Shown: positions 41,002 to 52,563, numbered from the stretch's first letter. The stretch: DNA of 64,000 bases from Crossaster papposus (GCA_037893245.1 JBAIAA010000538.1:744001-808000), one strand, 5' to 3'. Program-made: numbers and translations. The notes: generated from the sequence alone by a model not told the origin.

Positions 41002-42789
41002 ATGCCCCGGGTCAAATTGCTAATTTTGCCATTCCTGGAGGCCCCCCTCTATCTCCTAACACCCAGCCCCTTCCCGGGTCATGCTTTCCTTCATGCCCTT
41101 ATTTGTGGGCGGGGATTGTGTGCACAAACCTATGGCGAATTTGAAACGCGTGTGTTAACGTTAACATTTTCAGAAAATCGAAATAAAATGCTAACAAAGC
41201 ATGCCCCGGGTCAAATTGCTAATTTTGCCATTCCTGGAGGCCCCCCTCTATCTCCTAACACCCAGCCCCTTCGCGGGGCATGCTTTCCTTCATGCCCTTA
41301 TTTGTGGGCGGGGATTGTGTGCACAAACCTATGGCGAATTTGAAACGCGTGTGTTAACGTTAACATTTTCAGAAAATCGAAATAAAATACTAACAAAGCA
41401 TGCCCCGGGTCAAATTGCTAATTTTGCCATTCCTGGAGGCGCCCCTCTATCTCCTAACACCCAGCCCCTTCCCGGGGCATGCTTTCCTTCATGCCCTTAT
41501 TTGTGGGCGGGGATTGTGTGCACAAACCTATGGCGAATTTGAAACGCGTGTGTTAACGTTAAAATGTTCAGAAAATCGAAATAAAATACTAACAAAGCAT
41601 GCCCCGGGTCAAATTGCTAATTTTGCCATTCCTGGAGGCCCCCCTCTATCTCCTAACACCCAGCCCCTTCCCGGGGCATGCTTTCCTTCATGCCCTTATT
41701 TGTGGGCGGGGATTGTGTGCACAAACCTACGGCGAATTTGAAACGCGTGTGTTAACGTTAACATTTGCAGAAAATCGAAATAAAATACTAACAAAGCATG
41801 CCCCGGGTCAAATTGCTAATTTTGACATTCCTGGAGGCCCCCCTCTATCTCCTAACACCCAGCCCCTTCCCGGGGCATGCTTTCCTTCATGCCCTTATTT
41901 GTGGGCGGGGATTGTGTGCACAAACCTATGGCGAATTTGAAACGCGTGTGTTAACGTTAACATTTTCAAGAAATCGAAATAAAATACTAACAAAGCATGC
42001 CCCGGGTCAAATTGCTAATTTTGCCATTCCTGGAGGCCCCCCTCTATCTCCTAACACCCAGCCCCTTCCCGGGGCATGCTTTCCTTCATGCCCTTATTTG
42101 TGGGCGGGGATTGTGTGCACAAACCTATGGCGAATTTGAAACGCGTGTGTTAACGTTAACATTTTCAGAAAATCGAAATAAAATACTAACAAAGCATGCC
42201 CCGGGTCAAATTGCTAATTTTGCCATTCCTGGAGGCCCCCCTCTATCTCCTAACACCCAGCCCCTTCCCGGGGCATGCTTTCCTTCATGCTCTTATTTGT
42301 GGGCGGGGATTGTGTGCACAAACCTATGGCGAATTTGAAACGCGTGTGTTAACGTTAACATTTTCATAAAATCGAAATAAAATACTAACAAAGCATGCCC
42401 CGGGTGAAATTGCTAATTTTGCCATTCCTGGAGGCCCCCCTCTATCTCCTAACACCCAGCCCCTTCCCGGGGCATGCTTTCCTTCATGCCCTTATTTGTG
42501 GGCGGGGATTGTATGCACAAACCTATGGCGAATTTGAAACGCGTGTGTTAACGTTAACATTTTCAGAAAATCGAAATAAAATACTAACAAAGCAAGCCCG
42601 GGTCAAATTGCAAATTTTGCCATTCCTGGAGGCCCCCCTCTATCTCCTAACACCCAGCCCCTTCCCGGGGCATGCTTTCCTTCATGCCCTTATTTGTGGG
42701 CGGGATTGTGTGCACAAACCTATGGCGAATTTGAAACGCGTGTGTTAACGTTAACATTTTCAGAAAATCGAAATAAAATACTAACAAAG

Positions 42790-42806
42790 CATGCCCCGCC
42801 CGGGTC
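42790..42806 (+). repeat. 4-bp insertion marker GCCC in monomer
   Basis: GCATGCCCCGCCCGGGTC replaces GCATGCCCCGGGTC, apparently a GCCC duplication. The same change occurs near 47370 and 50157. It is a rare length marker that identifies three descendants of one monomer. Confidence 0.85.
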
Positions 42807-45800
42807 AAATTGCTAATTTTGCCATTCCTGGAGGCCCCCCTCTATCTCCTAACACCCAGCCCCTTCCCGGGGCATGCTTTCCTTCATGCCCTTATTTGTG
42901 GGTGGGGATTGTGTGCACAAACCTATGGCGAATTTGAAACGCGTGTGTTAACGTTAAAATGTTCAGAAAATCGAAATATAATACTAACAAAGCATGCCCC
43001 GGGTCAAATTGCTAATTTTGCCATTCCTGGAGGCCCCCCTCTATCTCCTAACACCCAGCCCCTTCCCGGGGCATGCTTTCCTTCATGCCCTTATTTGTGG
43101 GCGGGGATTGTGTGCACAAACCTATGGCGAATTTGAAACGCGTGTGTTAACGTTAAAATATTCAGAAAATCGAAATAAAATACTAACAAAGCATGCCCCG
43201 GGTCAAATTGCTAATTTTGCCATTCCTGGAGGCCCCCCTCTATCTCCTAACACCCAGCCCCTTCCCGGGGCATGCTTTCCTTCATGCCCTTATTTGTGGG
43301 CGGGGATTGTGTGCACAAACCTATGGCGAATTTGAAACGCGTGTGTTAACGTTAAAATTTTCAGAAAATCGAAATAAAATACTAACAAAGCATGCCCCGG
43401 GTCAAATTGCTAATTTTGCCATTCCTGGAGGCCCCCCTCTATCTCCTAACACACAGCCCCTTCCCGGGGCATGCTTTCCTTCATGCCCTTATTTGTGGGC
43501 GGGGATTGTGTGCACAAACCTATGGCGAATTTGAAACGCGTGTGTTAACGTTAACATTTTCAGAAAATCGAAATAAAATACTAACAAAGCATGCCCCGGG
43601 TCAAATTGCTAATTTTGCCATTCCTGGAGGCCCCCCTCTATCTCCTAACACCCAGCCCCTTCCCGGGACATGCTTTTCTTCATGCCCTTATTTGTGGGCG
43701 GGGATTGTGTGCACAAACCTATGGCGAATTTGAAACGCGTGTGTTAACGTAAAAATGTTCAGAAAATCAAAATAAAATAATAACAAAGCATGCCCCGGGT
43801 CAAAAAGCTAATTTTGCCATTCCTGGAGGCCCCCCTCTATCTCCTAACACCCAACGCCTTCCCGGGGAATGCTTTCCTTTATGCCCTTATTTGTGGGCGG
43901 GGATTGTGTGCACAAACCTATGGCGAATTTGAAACGCGTGTGTTAAAGTTAACATTTTCAGAAAATCGAAATAAAATACTAACAAAGCATGCCCCGGGTC
44001 AAATTGCTAATTTTGCCATTCCTGGAGGCCCCCCTCTATCTCCTAACACCCAGCCCCTTCCCGGGTCATGCTTTCCTTCATGCCCTTATTTGTGGGCGGG
44101 GATTGTGTGCACAAACCTATGGCGAATTTGAAACGCGTGTGTTAACGTTAACATTTTCAGAAAATCGAAATAAAATGCTAACAAAGCATGCCCCGGGTCA
44201 AATTGCTAATTTTGCCATTCCTGGAGGCCCCCCTCTATCTCCTAACACCCAGCCCCTTCACGGGGCATACTTTCCTTCATGCCCTTATTTGTGGGCGGGG
44301 ATTGTGTGCACAAACCTATGGCGAATTTGAAACGCGTGTGTTAACGTTAACATTTTCAGAAAATCGAAATAAAATACTAACAAAGCATGCCCCGGGTAAA
44401 ATTGCTAATTTTGCCATTCCTGGAGGCGCCCCTCTATCTCCTAACACCCAGCCCCTTCCCGGGGCATGCTTTCCTTCATGCCCTTATTTGTGGGCGGGGA
44501 TTGTGTGCACAAACCTATGGCGAATTTGAAACGCGTGTGTTAACGTTAAAATGTTCAGAAAATCGAAATAAAATACTAACAAAGCATGCCCCGGGTCAAA
44601 TTGCTAATTTTGCCATTCCTGGAGGCGCCCCTCTATCTCCTAACACCCAGCCCCTTCCCGGGGCATGCTTTCCTTCATGCCCTTATTTGTGGGCGGGGAT
44701 TGTGTGCACAAACCTATGGCGAATTTGAAACGCGTGTGTTAACGTTAAAATGTTCAGAAAATCGAAATAAAATACTAACAAAGCATGCCCCGGGTCAAAT
44801 TGCTAATTTTGCCATTCCTGGAGGCCCCCCTCTATCTCCTAACACCCAGCCCCTTCCCGGGGCATGCTTTCCTTCATGCCCTTATTTGTGGGCGGGGATT
44901 GTGTGCACAAACCTATGGCGAATTTGAAACACGTGTGTTAACGTTAACATTTGCAGAAAATCGAAATAAAATACTAACAAAGCATGCCCCGGGTCAAATT
45001 GCTAATTTTGACATTCCTGGAGGCCCCCCTCTATCTCCTAACACCCAGCCCCTTCCCGGGGCATGCTTTCCTTCATGCCCTTATTTGTGGGCGGGGATTG
45101 TGTGCACAAACCTATGGCGAATTTGAAACGCGTGTGTTAACGTTAACATTTTCAAGAAATCGAAATAAAATACTAACAAAGCATGCCCCGGGTCAAATTG
45201 CTAATTTTGCCATTCCTGGAGGCCCCCCTCTATCTCCTAACACCCAGCCCCTTCCCGGGGCATGCTTTCCTTCATGCCCTTATTTGTGGGCGGGGATTGT
45301 GTGCACAAACCTATGGCGAATTTGAAACGCGTGTGTTAACGTTAACATTTTCAGAAAATCGAAATAAAATACTAACAAAGCATGCCCCGGGTCAAATTGC
45401 TAATTTTGCCATTCCTGGAGGCCCCCCTCTATCTCCTAACACCCAGCCCCTTCCCGGGGCATGCTTTCCTTCATGCCCTTATTTGTGGGCGGGGATTGTG
45501 TGCACAAACCTATGGCGAATTTGAAACGCGTGTGTTAACGTTAACATTTTCATAACATCGAAATAAAATACTAACAAAGCATGCCCCGGGTCAAATTGCT
45601 AATTTTGCCATTCCTGGAGGCCCCCCTCTATCTCCTAACACCCAGCCCCTTCCCGGGTCATGCTTTCCTTCATGCCCTTATTTGTGGGCGGGGATTGTGT
45701 GCACAAACCTATGGCGAATTTGAAACGCGTGTGTTAACGTTAACATTTTCAGAAAATCGAAATAAAATGCTAACAAAGCATGCCCCGGGTCAAATTGCTA

Positions 45801-47971
45801 ATTTTGCCATTCCTGGAGGCCCCCCTCTATCTCCTAACACCCAGCCCCTTCGCGGGGCATGCTTTCCTTCATGCCCTTATTTGTGGGCGGGGATTGTGTG
45901 CACAAACCTATGGCGAATTTGAAACGCGTGTGTTAACGTTAACATTTTCAGAAAATCGAAATAAAATACTAACAAAGCATGCCCCGGGTCAAATTGCTAA
46001 TTTTGCCATTCCTGGAGGCGCCCCTCTATCTCCTAACACCCAGCCCCTTCCCGGGGCATGCTTTCCTTCATGCCCTTATTTGTGGGCGGGGATTGTGTGC
46101 ACAAACCTATGGCGAATTTGAAACGCGTGTGTTAACGTTAAAATGTTCAGAAAATCGAAATAAAATACTAACAAAGCATGCCCCGGGTCAAATTGCTAAT
46201 TTTGCCATTCCTGGAGGCCCCCCTCTATCTCCTAACACCCAGCCTCTTCCCGGGGCATGCTTTCCTTCATGCCCTTATTTGTGGGCGGGGATTGTGTGCA
46301 CAAACCTATGGCGAATTTGAAACGCGTGTGTTAACGTTAACATTTGCAGAAAATCGAAATAAAATACTAACAAAGCATGCCCCGGGTCAAATTGCTAATT
46401 TTGACATTCCTGGAGGCCCCCCTCTATCTCCTAACACCCAGCCCCTTCCCGGGGCATGCTTTCCTTCATGCCCTTATTTGTGGGCGGGGATTGTGTGCAC
46501 AAACCTATGGCGAATTTGAAACGCGTGTGTTAACGTTAACATTTTCAAGAAATCGAAATAAAATACTAACAAAGCATGCCCCGGGTCAAATTGCTAATTT
46601 TGCCATTCCTGGAGGCCCCCCTCTATCTCCTAACACCCAGCCCCTTCCCGGGGCATGCTTTCCTTCATGCCATTATTTGTGGGCGGGGATGGTGTGCACA
46701 AACCTATGGCAAATTTGAAACGCGTGTGTTAACGTTAACATTTTCAGAAAATCGAAATAAAATACTAACAAAGCATGCCCCGGGTCAAATTGCTAATTTT
46801 GCCATTCCTGGAGGCCCCCCTCTATCTCCTAACACCCAGCCCCTTCCCGGGGCATGCTTTCCTTCATGCCCTTATTTGTGGGCGGGGATTGTGTGCACAA
46901 ACCTATGGCGAATTTGAAACGCGTGTGTTAACGTTAACATTTTCATAAAATCGAAATAAAATACTAACAAAGCATGCCCCGGGTCAAATTGCTAATTTTG
47001 CCATTCCTGGAGGCCCCCCTCTATCTCCTAACACCCAGCCCCTTCCCGGGGCATGCTTTCCTTCATGCCCTTATTTGTGGGCGGCGATTGTATGCACAAA
47101 CCTATGGCGAATTTGAAACGCGTGTGTTAACGTTAACATTTTCAGAAAATCGAAATGAAATACTAACAAAGCAAGCCCCGGGTCAAATTGCACATTTTGC
47201 CATTCCTGGAGGCCCCCCTCTATTTCCTAACACCCAGCCCCTTCCCGGGGCATGCTTTCCTTCATGCCCTTATTTGTGGGCGGGATTGTGTGCACAAACC
47301 TATGGCGAATTTGAAACGCGTGTGTTAACGTTAACATTTTCAGAAAATCGAAATAAAATACTAACAAAGCATGCCCCGCCCGGGTCAAATTGCTAATTTT
47401 GCCATTCCTGGAGGCCCCCCTCTATCTCCTAACACCCAGCCCCTTCCCGGGGCATGCTTTCCTTCATGCCCTTATTTGTGGGTGGGGATTGTGTGCACAA
47501 ACCTATGGCGAATTTGAAACGCGTGTGTTAACGTTAAAATGTTCAGAAAATCGAAATATAATACTAACAAAGCATGCCCCGGGTCAAATTGCTAATTTTG
47601 CCATTCCTGGAGGCCCCCCTCTATCTCCTAACACCCAGCCCCTTCCCGGGGCATGCTTTCCTTCATGCCCTTATTTGTGGGCGGGGATTGTGTGCACAAA
47701 CCTATGGCGAATTTGAAACGCGTGTGTTAACGTTAAAATTGTCAGAAAATCGAAATAAAATACTAACAAAGCATGCCCCGGGTCAAATTGCTAATTTTGC
47801 CATTCCTGGAGGCCCCCCTCTATCTCCTAACACCCAGCCCCTTCCCGGGGCATGCTTTCCTTCATGCCCTTATTTGTGGGCGGGGATTGTGTGCACAAAC
47901 CTATGGCGAATTTGAAACGCGTGTGTTAACGTTAAAATTTTCAGAAAATCGAAATAAAATACTAACAAAGC

Positions 47972-48709
47972 ATGCCCCCGGTCAAATTGCTAATTTTGCC
48001 ATTCCTGGAGGCCCCCCTCTATCTCCTAACACACAGCCCCTTCCCGGGGCATGCTTTCCTTCATGCCCTTATTTGTGGGCGGGGATTGTGTGCACAAACC
48101 TATGGCGAATTTGAAACGCGTGTGTTAACGTTAACATTTTCAGAAAATCGAAATAAAATGCTAACAAAGCATGCCCCGGGTCAAATTGCTAATTTTGCCA
48201 TTCCTGGAGGCCCCCTCTATCTCCTAACACCCAGCCCCTTCGCGGGGCATGCTTTCCTTCATGCCCTTATTTGTGGGCGGGGATTGTGTGCACAAACCTA
48301 TGGCGAATTTGAAACGCGTGTGTTAACGTTAAAATTTTCAGAAAATCGAAATAAAATACTAACAAAGCATGCCCCGGGTCAAATTGCTAATTTTGCCATT
48401 CCTGGAGGCGCCCCTCTATCTCCTAACACCCAGCCCTTCCCGGGGCATGCTTTCCTTCATGCCCTTATTTGTGGGCGGGGATTGTGTGCACAAACCTATG
48501 GCGAATTTGAAACGCGTGTGTTAACGTTAAAATGTTCAGAAAATCGAAATAAAATACTAACAAAGCATGCCCCGGGTCAAATTGCTAATTTTGCCATTCC
48601 TGGAGGCCCCCCTCTATCTCCTAACACCCAGCCCCTTCCCGGGGCATGCTTTCCTTCATGCCCTTATTTGTGGGCGGGGATTGTGTGCACAAACCTATGG
48701 CGAATTTGA
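47972..48709 (+). repeat. Monomers of 198 bp giving a 245-codon open frame
   Basis: Two consecutive monomers have lost one C each (GGAGGCCCCCTCTATC near 48205 and CAGCCCTTCCC near 48431). At 198 bp they preserve reading frame, so an open frame runs 245 codons here. Similar single-base losses explain the 179-codon frames at 13741, 16128, 34436, 56240, 60816 and 62805. These are by-products of repeat length; I see no codon bias, conserved domain or gene context that supports translation. Confidence 0.8.
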
Positions 48710-50208
48710 AACGCGTGTGTTAACGTTAACATTTTCAGAAAATCGAAATAAAATACTAACAAAGCATGCCCCGGGTCAAATTGCTAATTTTGCCATTCCT
48801 GGAGGCCCCCCTCTATCTCCTAACACCCAGCCCCTTCCCGGGGCATGCTTTCCTTCATGCCCTTATTTGTGGGCGGGGATTGTGTGCACAAACCTATGGC
48901 GAATTTGAAACGCGTGTGTTAACGTTAAAATGTTCAGAAAATCGAAATAAAATACTAACAAAGCATGCCCCGGGTCAAATTGCTAATTTTGCCATTCCTG
49001 GAGGCCCCCCTCTATCTCCTAACACCCAGCCCCTTCCCGGGGCATGCTTTCCTTCATGCCCTTATTTGTGGGCGGGGATTGTGTGCACAAACCTATGGCG
49101 AATTTGAAACGCGTGTGTTAACGTTAACATTTGCAGAAAATCGAAATAAAATACTAACAAAGCATGCCCCGGGTCAAATTGCTAATTTTGACATTCCTGG
49201 AGGCCCCCCTCTATCTCCTAACACCCAGCCCCTTCCCGGGGCATGCTTTCCTTCATGCCCTTATTTGTGGGCGGAGATTGTGTGCACAAACCTATGGCGA
49301 ATTTGAAACGCGTGTGTTAACGTTAACATTTTCAAGAAATCGAAATAAAATACTAACAAAGCATGCCCCGGGTCAAATTGCTAATTTTGCCATTCCTGGA
49401 GGCCCCCCTCTATCTCCTAACACCCAGCCCCTTCCCGGGGCATGCTTTCCTTCATGCCCTTATTTGTGGGCGGGGATTGTGTGCACAAACCTATGGCGAA
49501 TTTGAAACGCGTGTGTTAACGTTAACATTTTCAGAAAATCGAAATAAAATACTAACAAAGCATGCCCCGGGTCAAATTGCTAATTTTGCCATTCCTGGAG
49601 GCCCCCCTCTATCTCCTAACACCCAGCCCCTTCCCGGGGCATGCTTTCCTTCATGCCCTTATTTGTGGGCGGGGATTGTGTGCACAAACCTATGGCGAAT
49701 TTGAAACGCGTGTGTTAACGTTAACATTTTCATAAAATCGAAATAAAATACTAACAAAGCATGCCCCCGGTGAAATTGCTAATTTTGCCATTCCTGGAGG
49801 CCCCCCTCTATCTCCTAACACCCAGCCCCTTCCCGGGGCATGCTTTCCTTCATGCCCTTATTTGTGGGCGGGGATTGTATGCACAAACCTATGGCGAATT
49901 TGAAACGCGTGTGTTAACGTTAACATTTTCAGAAAATCGAAATAAAATACTAACAAAGCAAGCCCCGGGTCAAATTGCAAATTTTGCCATTCCTGGAGGC
50001 CCCCCTCTATCTCCTAACACCCAGCCCCTTCCCGGGGCATGCTTTCCTTCATGCCCTTATTTGTGGGCGGGATTGTGTGCACAAACCTATGGCGAATTTG
50101 AAACGCGTGTGTTAACGTTAACATTTTCAGAAAATCGAAATAAAATACTAACAAAGCATGCCCCGCCCGGGTCAAATTGCTAATTTTGCCATTCCTGGAG
50201 GCCCCCCT

Positions 50209-50211
50209 CTA
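50209..50211. repeat. Target site duplication, left (CTA)
   Basis: CTA lies directly before the left terminus and is repeated at 55292-55294. The uninterrupted monomer has a single CTA at this point. Confidence 0.85.
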
Positions 50212-51061
50212 TAGTCCGGGAGCCCAGCCAGGTTTAATCATAATTTTGAGTGCAAAAGGTTTGAAGCGTGGGATATGTTGGGGTGACTGGGACAACTGCA
50301 AAATGGGTTTTCTTAAGTTTGGCGAGTGGTGCGTTGGGTGGGGGGAGCCCCTGACAGACCCCCCAAAATTCGATTTAATCATAATCTTGAGTGCAAACAT
50401 AATTTCTTCATGAGTCGAAAGTTTATGGTGTACTGAATAGGATTTGTATACTTAAGAACAATATAATTGGTGCTAAGTACACTTAAGAAGGTCTTTAATT
50501 AGTGCTAATTACACGTTTAATCATAATTTTGAGTGCAAGGATAAAACAAGTGTCAATGTGTAGCTGACACCTTGCTGGAGCAAAATCTGCCACTTAAGAA
50601 AGTTTCAAGTGGTGCCATCCCTAATTAAGAAAGGGTCAAAGGTCATCATAAGTCATTAAACACCAATAATTATAACGTTGAGTGCAGCTTGCATTCATGT
50701 GTATACAAACAGGTTATCATAGACCGATCACTGATCACAAGCTTAAGAACAGGATATATAGTGCAAAGTCTAATTAAGAAGGTCTGTAATTAGTGCTAAT
50801 TACACGTTTAATCATAATTTTGAGTGCAAAAATAAGACAAGTGTCAATGTGTAGCTGACACCTTGCTGAAGCAAAATCCGCCACTTAAGAAAGTTACAAG
50901 TAGTGCCATCCCTAATTAAGAAAGGGTCAAAGGTCACCGGGGGTGTAAACTGAACACCAACAAAGAACAATGTAAGTGCAACTTACATTTCTATGTGGAT
51001 CAACCGTTTATTATGGACCAATCACTGATTACACAGCGCAATGTCCGATCAAAATGTCTGA
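50212..51061 (+). repeat. Left terminal inverted repeat (~850 bp)
   Basis: Reverse complement of the right end. The outermost ~300 bp differ from the right arm at two positions (an extra C versus T near 50364, G versus C near 50429). Further in, differences accumulate but alignment continues. It contains repeated motifs: TTTAATCATAATTTTGAGTG at 50233, 50374 (one change), 50516 and 50807, degenerate copies near 50665 and 50956, and many CTTAAGAA boxes (for example 50451, 50481, 50593, 50741, 50884). Repeated short motifs in terminal regions are often transposase binding sites. The arm also contains short ORFs on both strands (50209-50400) that are not genes. Confidence 0.92.
50516..50806 (+). 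repeat. 291-bp TIR subrepeat, left copy 1
   Basis: Starts at TTTAATCATAATTTTGAGTG and repeats 291 bp later at 50807. Shared blocks in order are CAAGTGTCAATGTGTAGCTG, CACCTTGCTG, CCACTTAAGAAAGTT, GTGCCATCCCTAATTAAG, AAAGGGTCAAAGGTCA, then a diverged central part, AAGTCTAATTAAGAAGGTCT and AATTAGTGCTAATTACACG. Confidence 0.9.
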
Positions 51062-51097
51062 TTAATAAATGATTAGAATGATAATTGAAATCATAAA
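50807..51097 (+). repeat. 291-bp TIR subrepeat, left copy 2
   Basis: Second copy, well conserved for its first ~135 bp (to GGTCAAAGGTCACC near 50938) and increasingly degraded after that (GACCAATCACTGATTACA near 51015 matches GACCGATCACTGATCACA near 50722). Confidence 0.83.
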
Positions 51098-51245
51098 ACG
51101 TCAAAGTGTACATGTACTTTACCAAACGCAGGAACAAAACCCACCGCATACGAAATATCACAAAACAGTCATGAAGTTCATTGCAATTGCCTGTACCCTC
51201 TCAAACATAACCATAAGATGTGAGCGATACCCTACAAATTTGAAA
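51062..51245 (+). repeat. Degenerate third subrepeat, left arm (tentative)
   Basis: Weak matches continue in the expected register: AAAACGTCAAAGTGTACATG resembles AAACAAGTGTCAATGTGTAG, and GCAGGAACAAAACCCACCGC resembles GCTGAAGCAAAATCCGCCAC. Apart from this I see nothing in the stretch up to the reverse transcriptase fragment. Confidence 0.45.
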
Positions 51246-52485
51246 CATGCAGGAAATAAATGTAGTACAGGTAACTATCGGCCTATTTCTATACTGCCAA
51301 TTATCTCTAAGATTTTTGAAAGATAGGTGCACACTTGATGAAAACAATCTGATTCCTAGTTGCCAGTCAGGATTTAGACTCCTGCACTCAACTGAAAGCA
51401 CCATTCACGACTTAACAAACATGTGTGTTGAGGCCATGGAGAATATAGAAGTTACAGGCAGTGTGTTTTTAGATCTCAGTAAAGTATTTGATTGTGTTAA
51501 TCATGAAATCTTACCAGAGAAACTAGAAAAGATAAACATGTCATCTTCTGTAATTAATTGGTTTATTAAAGTCGTAAATAAGTGACCGGAGTCAGTCTGT
51601 AAATATTGGCGGCACCATGTTCGTAAACATTGGTGTTCCGCACAAGGGTCGATACTAGTTCCTTATTTATACTAGTGATCTTCCATTTTCTATATTACCA
51701 AACTGCAACTTATTTATGTAAGCTGATGACTCCACGTCAATATGTGAAGCTCCTCAAATACAGCTCTTACTAGTTTTCACAACTGGTGCGTAAAAAACAA
51801 GCTAGCATTAAACCCCCCTAAAACTAAATGTATGCTTATTGGTACAAGGCAGAAAATATCCAATGTTGACTTAAAGGTAGTATACTATTTGCGGATATCG
51901 AACAAAATGACTACCGAATTATTAAGAAATATTTTACTAATTTGAAAGTAAATAACAATTGTAGGCATCCAGCAAAATTATTGCGCTAGATATCCTGTAA
52001 TTGTTCCAAAAATTAAATTGTATATAACAAAAATAACGATCGCCGGACGGTAAATCCAACAAAACAAGAACAACATAAAAAACATTGCCCGACGCCGGTT
52101 GAAAACGAACGCCGTTTTTGTTTTGCTTTTCTCAGGATCAATGACTGTACAACTTTAGACAGGTCAGTTAAACGATATTGACTATAAAATACAACCCCCC
52201 AAATCCACCAATTCAAGATAAATAAAGCAATTACCAATGGTGTATCCAACCTGCATTGCTGAGTGATAGTCTTATTGAAAACGTGAGGTCTTGTAATTGT
52301 GTGGGCGCAGTTATTGATGAGCATGAAGTTGGTGCCCACATGTCGAATACGTAAGGAAAGCTGTTGTATCTAAATTTAAACATAATTCGTGATTATGTTC
52401 CTAAACACAGCCTACATACACTATTTTGTAAGTTTAGTTATGCCAACATTAGAGTATTGTTGTACTGTGTGAGGAGGAAGGTACA
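51246..52485 (+). pseudogene. Decayed non-LTR retrotransposon reverse transcriptase
   Basis: Remains of an RT domain in three frames. GNYRPISILPIISKIFER (about 51270-51323) is the N-terminal RT block, followed by a stop. After a frameshift come LIPSCQSGFRLLHSTES (51349-51400) and FLDLSKVFDCVNHEIL (51466-51512), which holds the palm motif A aspartate. Further on, GVP at 51632 is the expected site of the QGS box, here damaged. ADDST at 51722-51736 is the catalytic motif C, preceded by a stop in place of the usual aromatic region. WCVKNKLALNPPKTKCMLIG (51784-51843) follows. A downstream block, LIENVRSCNCVGAVIDEHE (52271-52327), and LVMPTLEYCCTV (52432-52467) fit the RT thumb region. No endonuclease domain is present. 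The motif style suggests the CR1/Jockey group; the clade is uncertain. Multiple stops and frameshifts show it is inactive. Confidence 0.85.
51877..52261. other. ~385-bp unidentified insertion within the RT remnant
   Basis: In RTs of this kind only some 10-15 residues separate the LALNPPKTKCMLIG-type block from the LIENV...GAVIDEH block, but here they are ~385 bp apart, so most of this stretch appears inserted. It starts near a 10-bp palindrome, TAGTATACTA (51878-51887). I find no terminal repeats, coding motifs or tRNA-like promoter boxes. A 108-codon minus-strand frame across it (52013-52339) has no recognisable domain. Confidence 0.5.
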
Positions 52486-52538
52486 TTTTGTGCGGGTTTT
52501 CGTCTTTCCCATAAATCAGAATTGGCCTTAAACAGCAC

Positions 52539-52563
52539 GGGCTGTAACTACGAAAGCTGTTTA
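52539..52563 (+). repeat. Harbinger derivative left TIR
   Basis: 25 bp, exact reverse complement of 53505-53529. TTAAACAGC just outside (52528-52536) is an inverted copy of the inner GCTGTTTAA (52556-52564), giving a 9-bp hairpin with a 19-nt loop across the terminus. Confidence 0.9.

Larger units (their letters stand above)
1..50211 (+). repeat. Left part of 199-bp satellite array (~252 monomers)
   Basis: Head-to-tail tandem repeat with a 199-bp period, continuous from the window edge to the mobile element. In the register used here a monomer starts at ATGCCCCGGGTC (positions 8, 207, ... 805, 1004, 1203). Fixed landmarks in order are GCATGCCCCGGG, CCATTCCTGGAGGC, CTATCTCCTAACACC, CCCGGGGCATGC, TTTGTGGGCGGGG, TGTGCACA, CCTATGGCGAATTTG, ACGCGT, GTTAACGTTAAC and AATCGAAATAAAATAC. 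Monomers differ by a few substitutions and rare 1-4 bp indels. All copies are in the same orientation. No unique sequence occurs between copies, so there are no spacers and no embedded genes. The size and arrangement fit classical heterochromatic or centromeric satellite DNA; which of these it is cannot be told from sequence. Confidence 0.98.
42395..50211 (+). repeat. Large HOR: 23-monomer unit then 14-monomer unit
   Basis: A run of irregular monomers recurs at 42395, 46974 and 49761. It shows GATTGTATGCAC, then AAAGCAAGCCC, then a monomer lacking one G (GTGGGCGGGATTG), then a 4-bp insertion giving GCATGCCCCGCCCGGG. Spacings are 4579 and 2787 bp. In the first two copies the insertion monomer continues with GTGGGTGGGG and AAATATAATAC. 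The third copy is the monomer split by the mobile element, and its second half, with those same two marks, lies beyond the element at 55292. Confidence 0.85.

Noticed and set aside
8..50183. Over 200 ORFs of ~85-245 codons on the plus strand of the array as genes
   Set aside because: They are the same monomer read through two stop-free frames, overlap one another every 199 bp, and show no start context, domain or coding-type substitution pattern.
1..50211. CRISPR array or other direct-repeat-with-spacer system
   Set aside because: The whole 199-bp unit repeats with no unique spacer, and eukaryotic transposon remains are embedded; no cas genes are present.
50209..50400. Minus-strand 63-codon ORF at the left TIR and its partner at 55103-55387
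   Set aside because: They are inverted copies of the TIR sequence; the right one only becomes longer by running into the satellite. No domain.
52013..52339. 108-codon minus-strand ORF
   Set aside because: Antisense to the RT remnant and the unknown insert; no recognisable motif, composition not protein-like.
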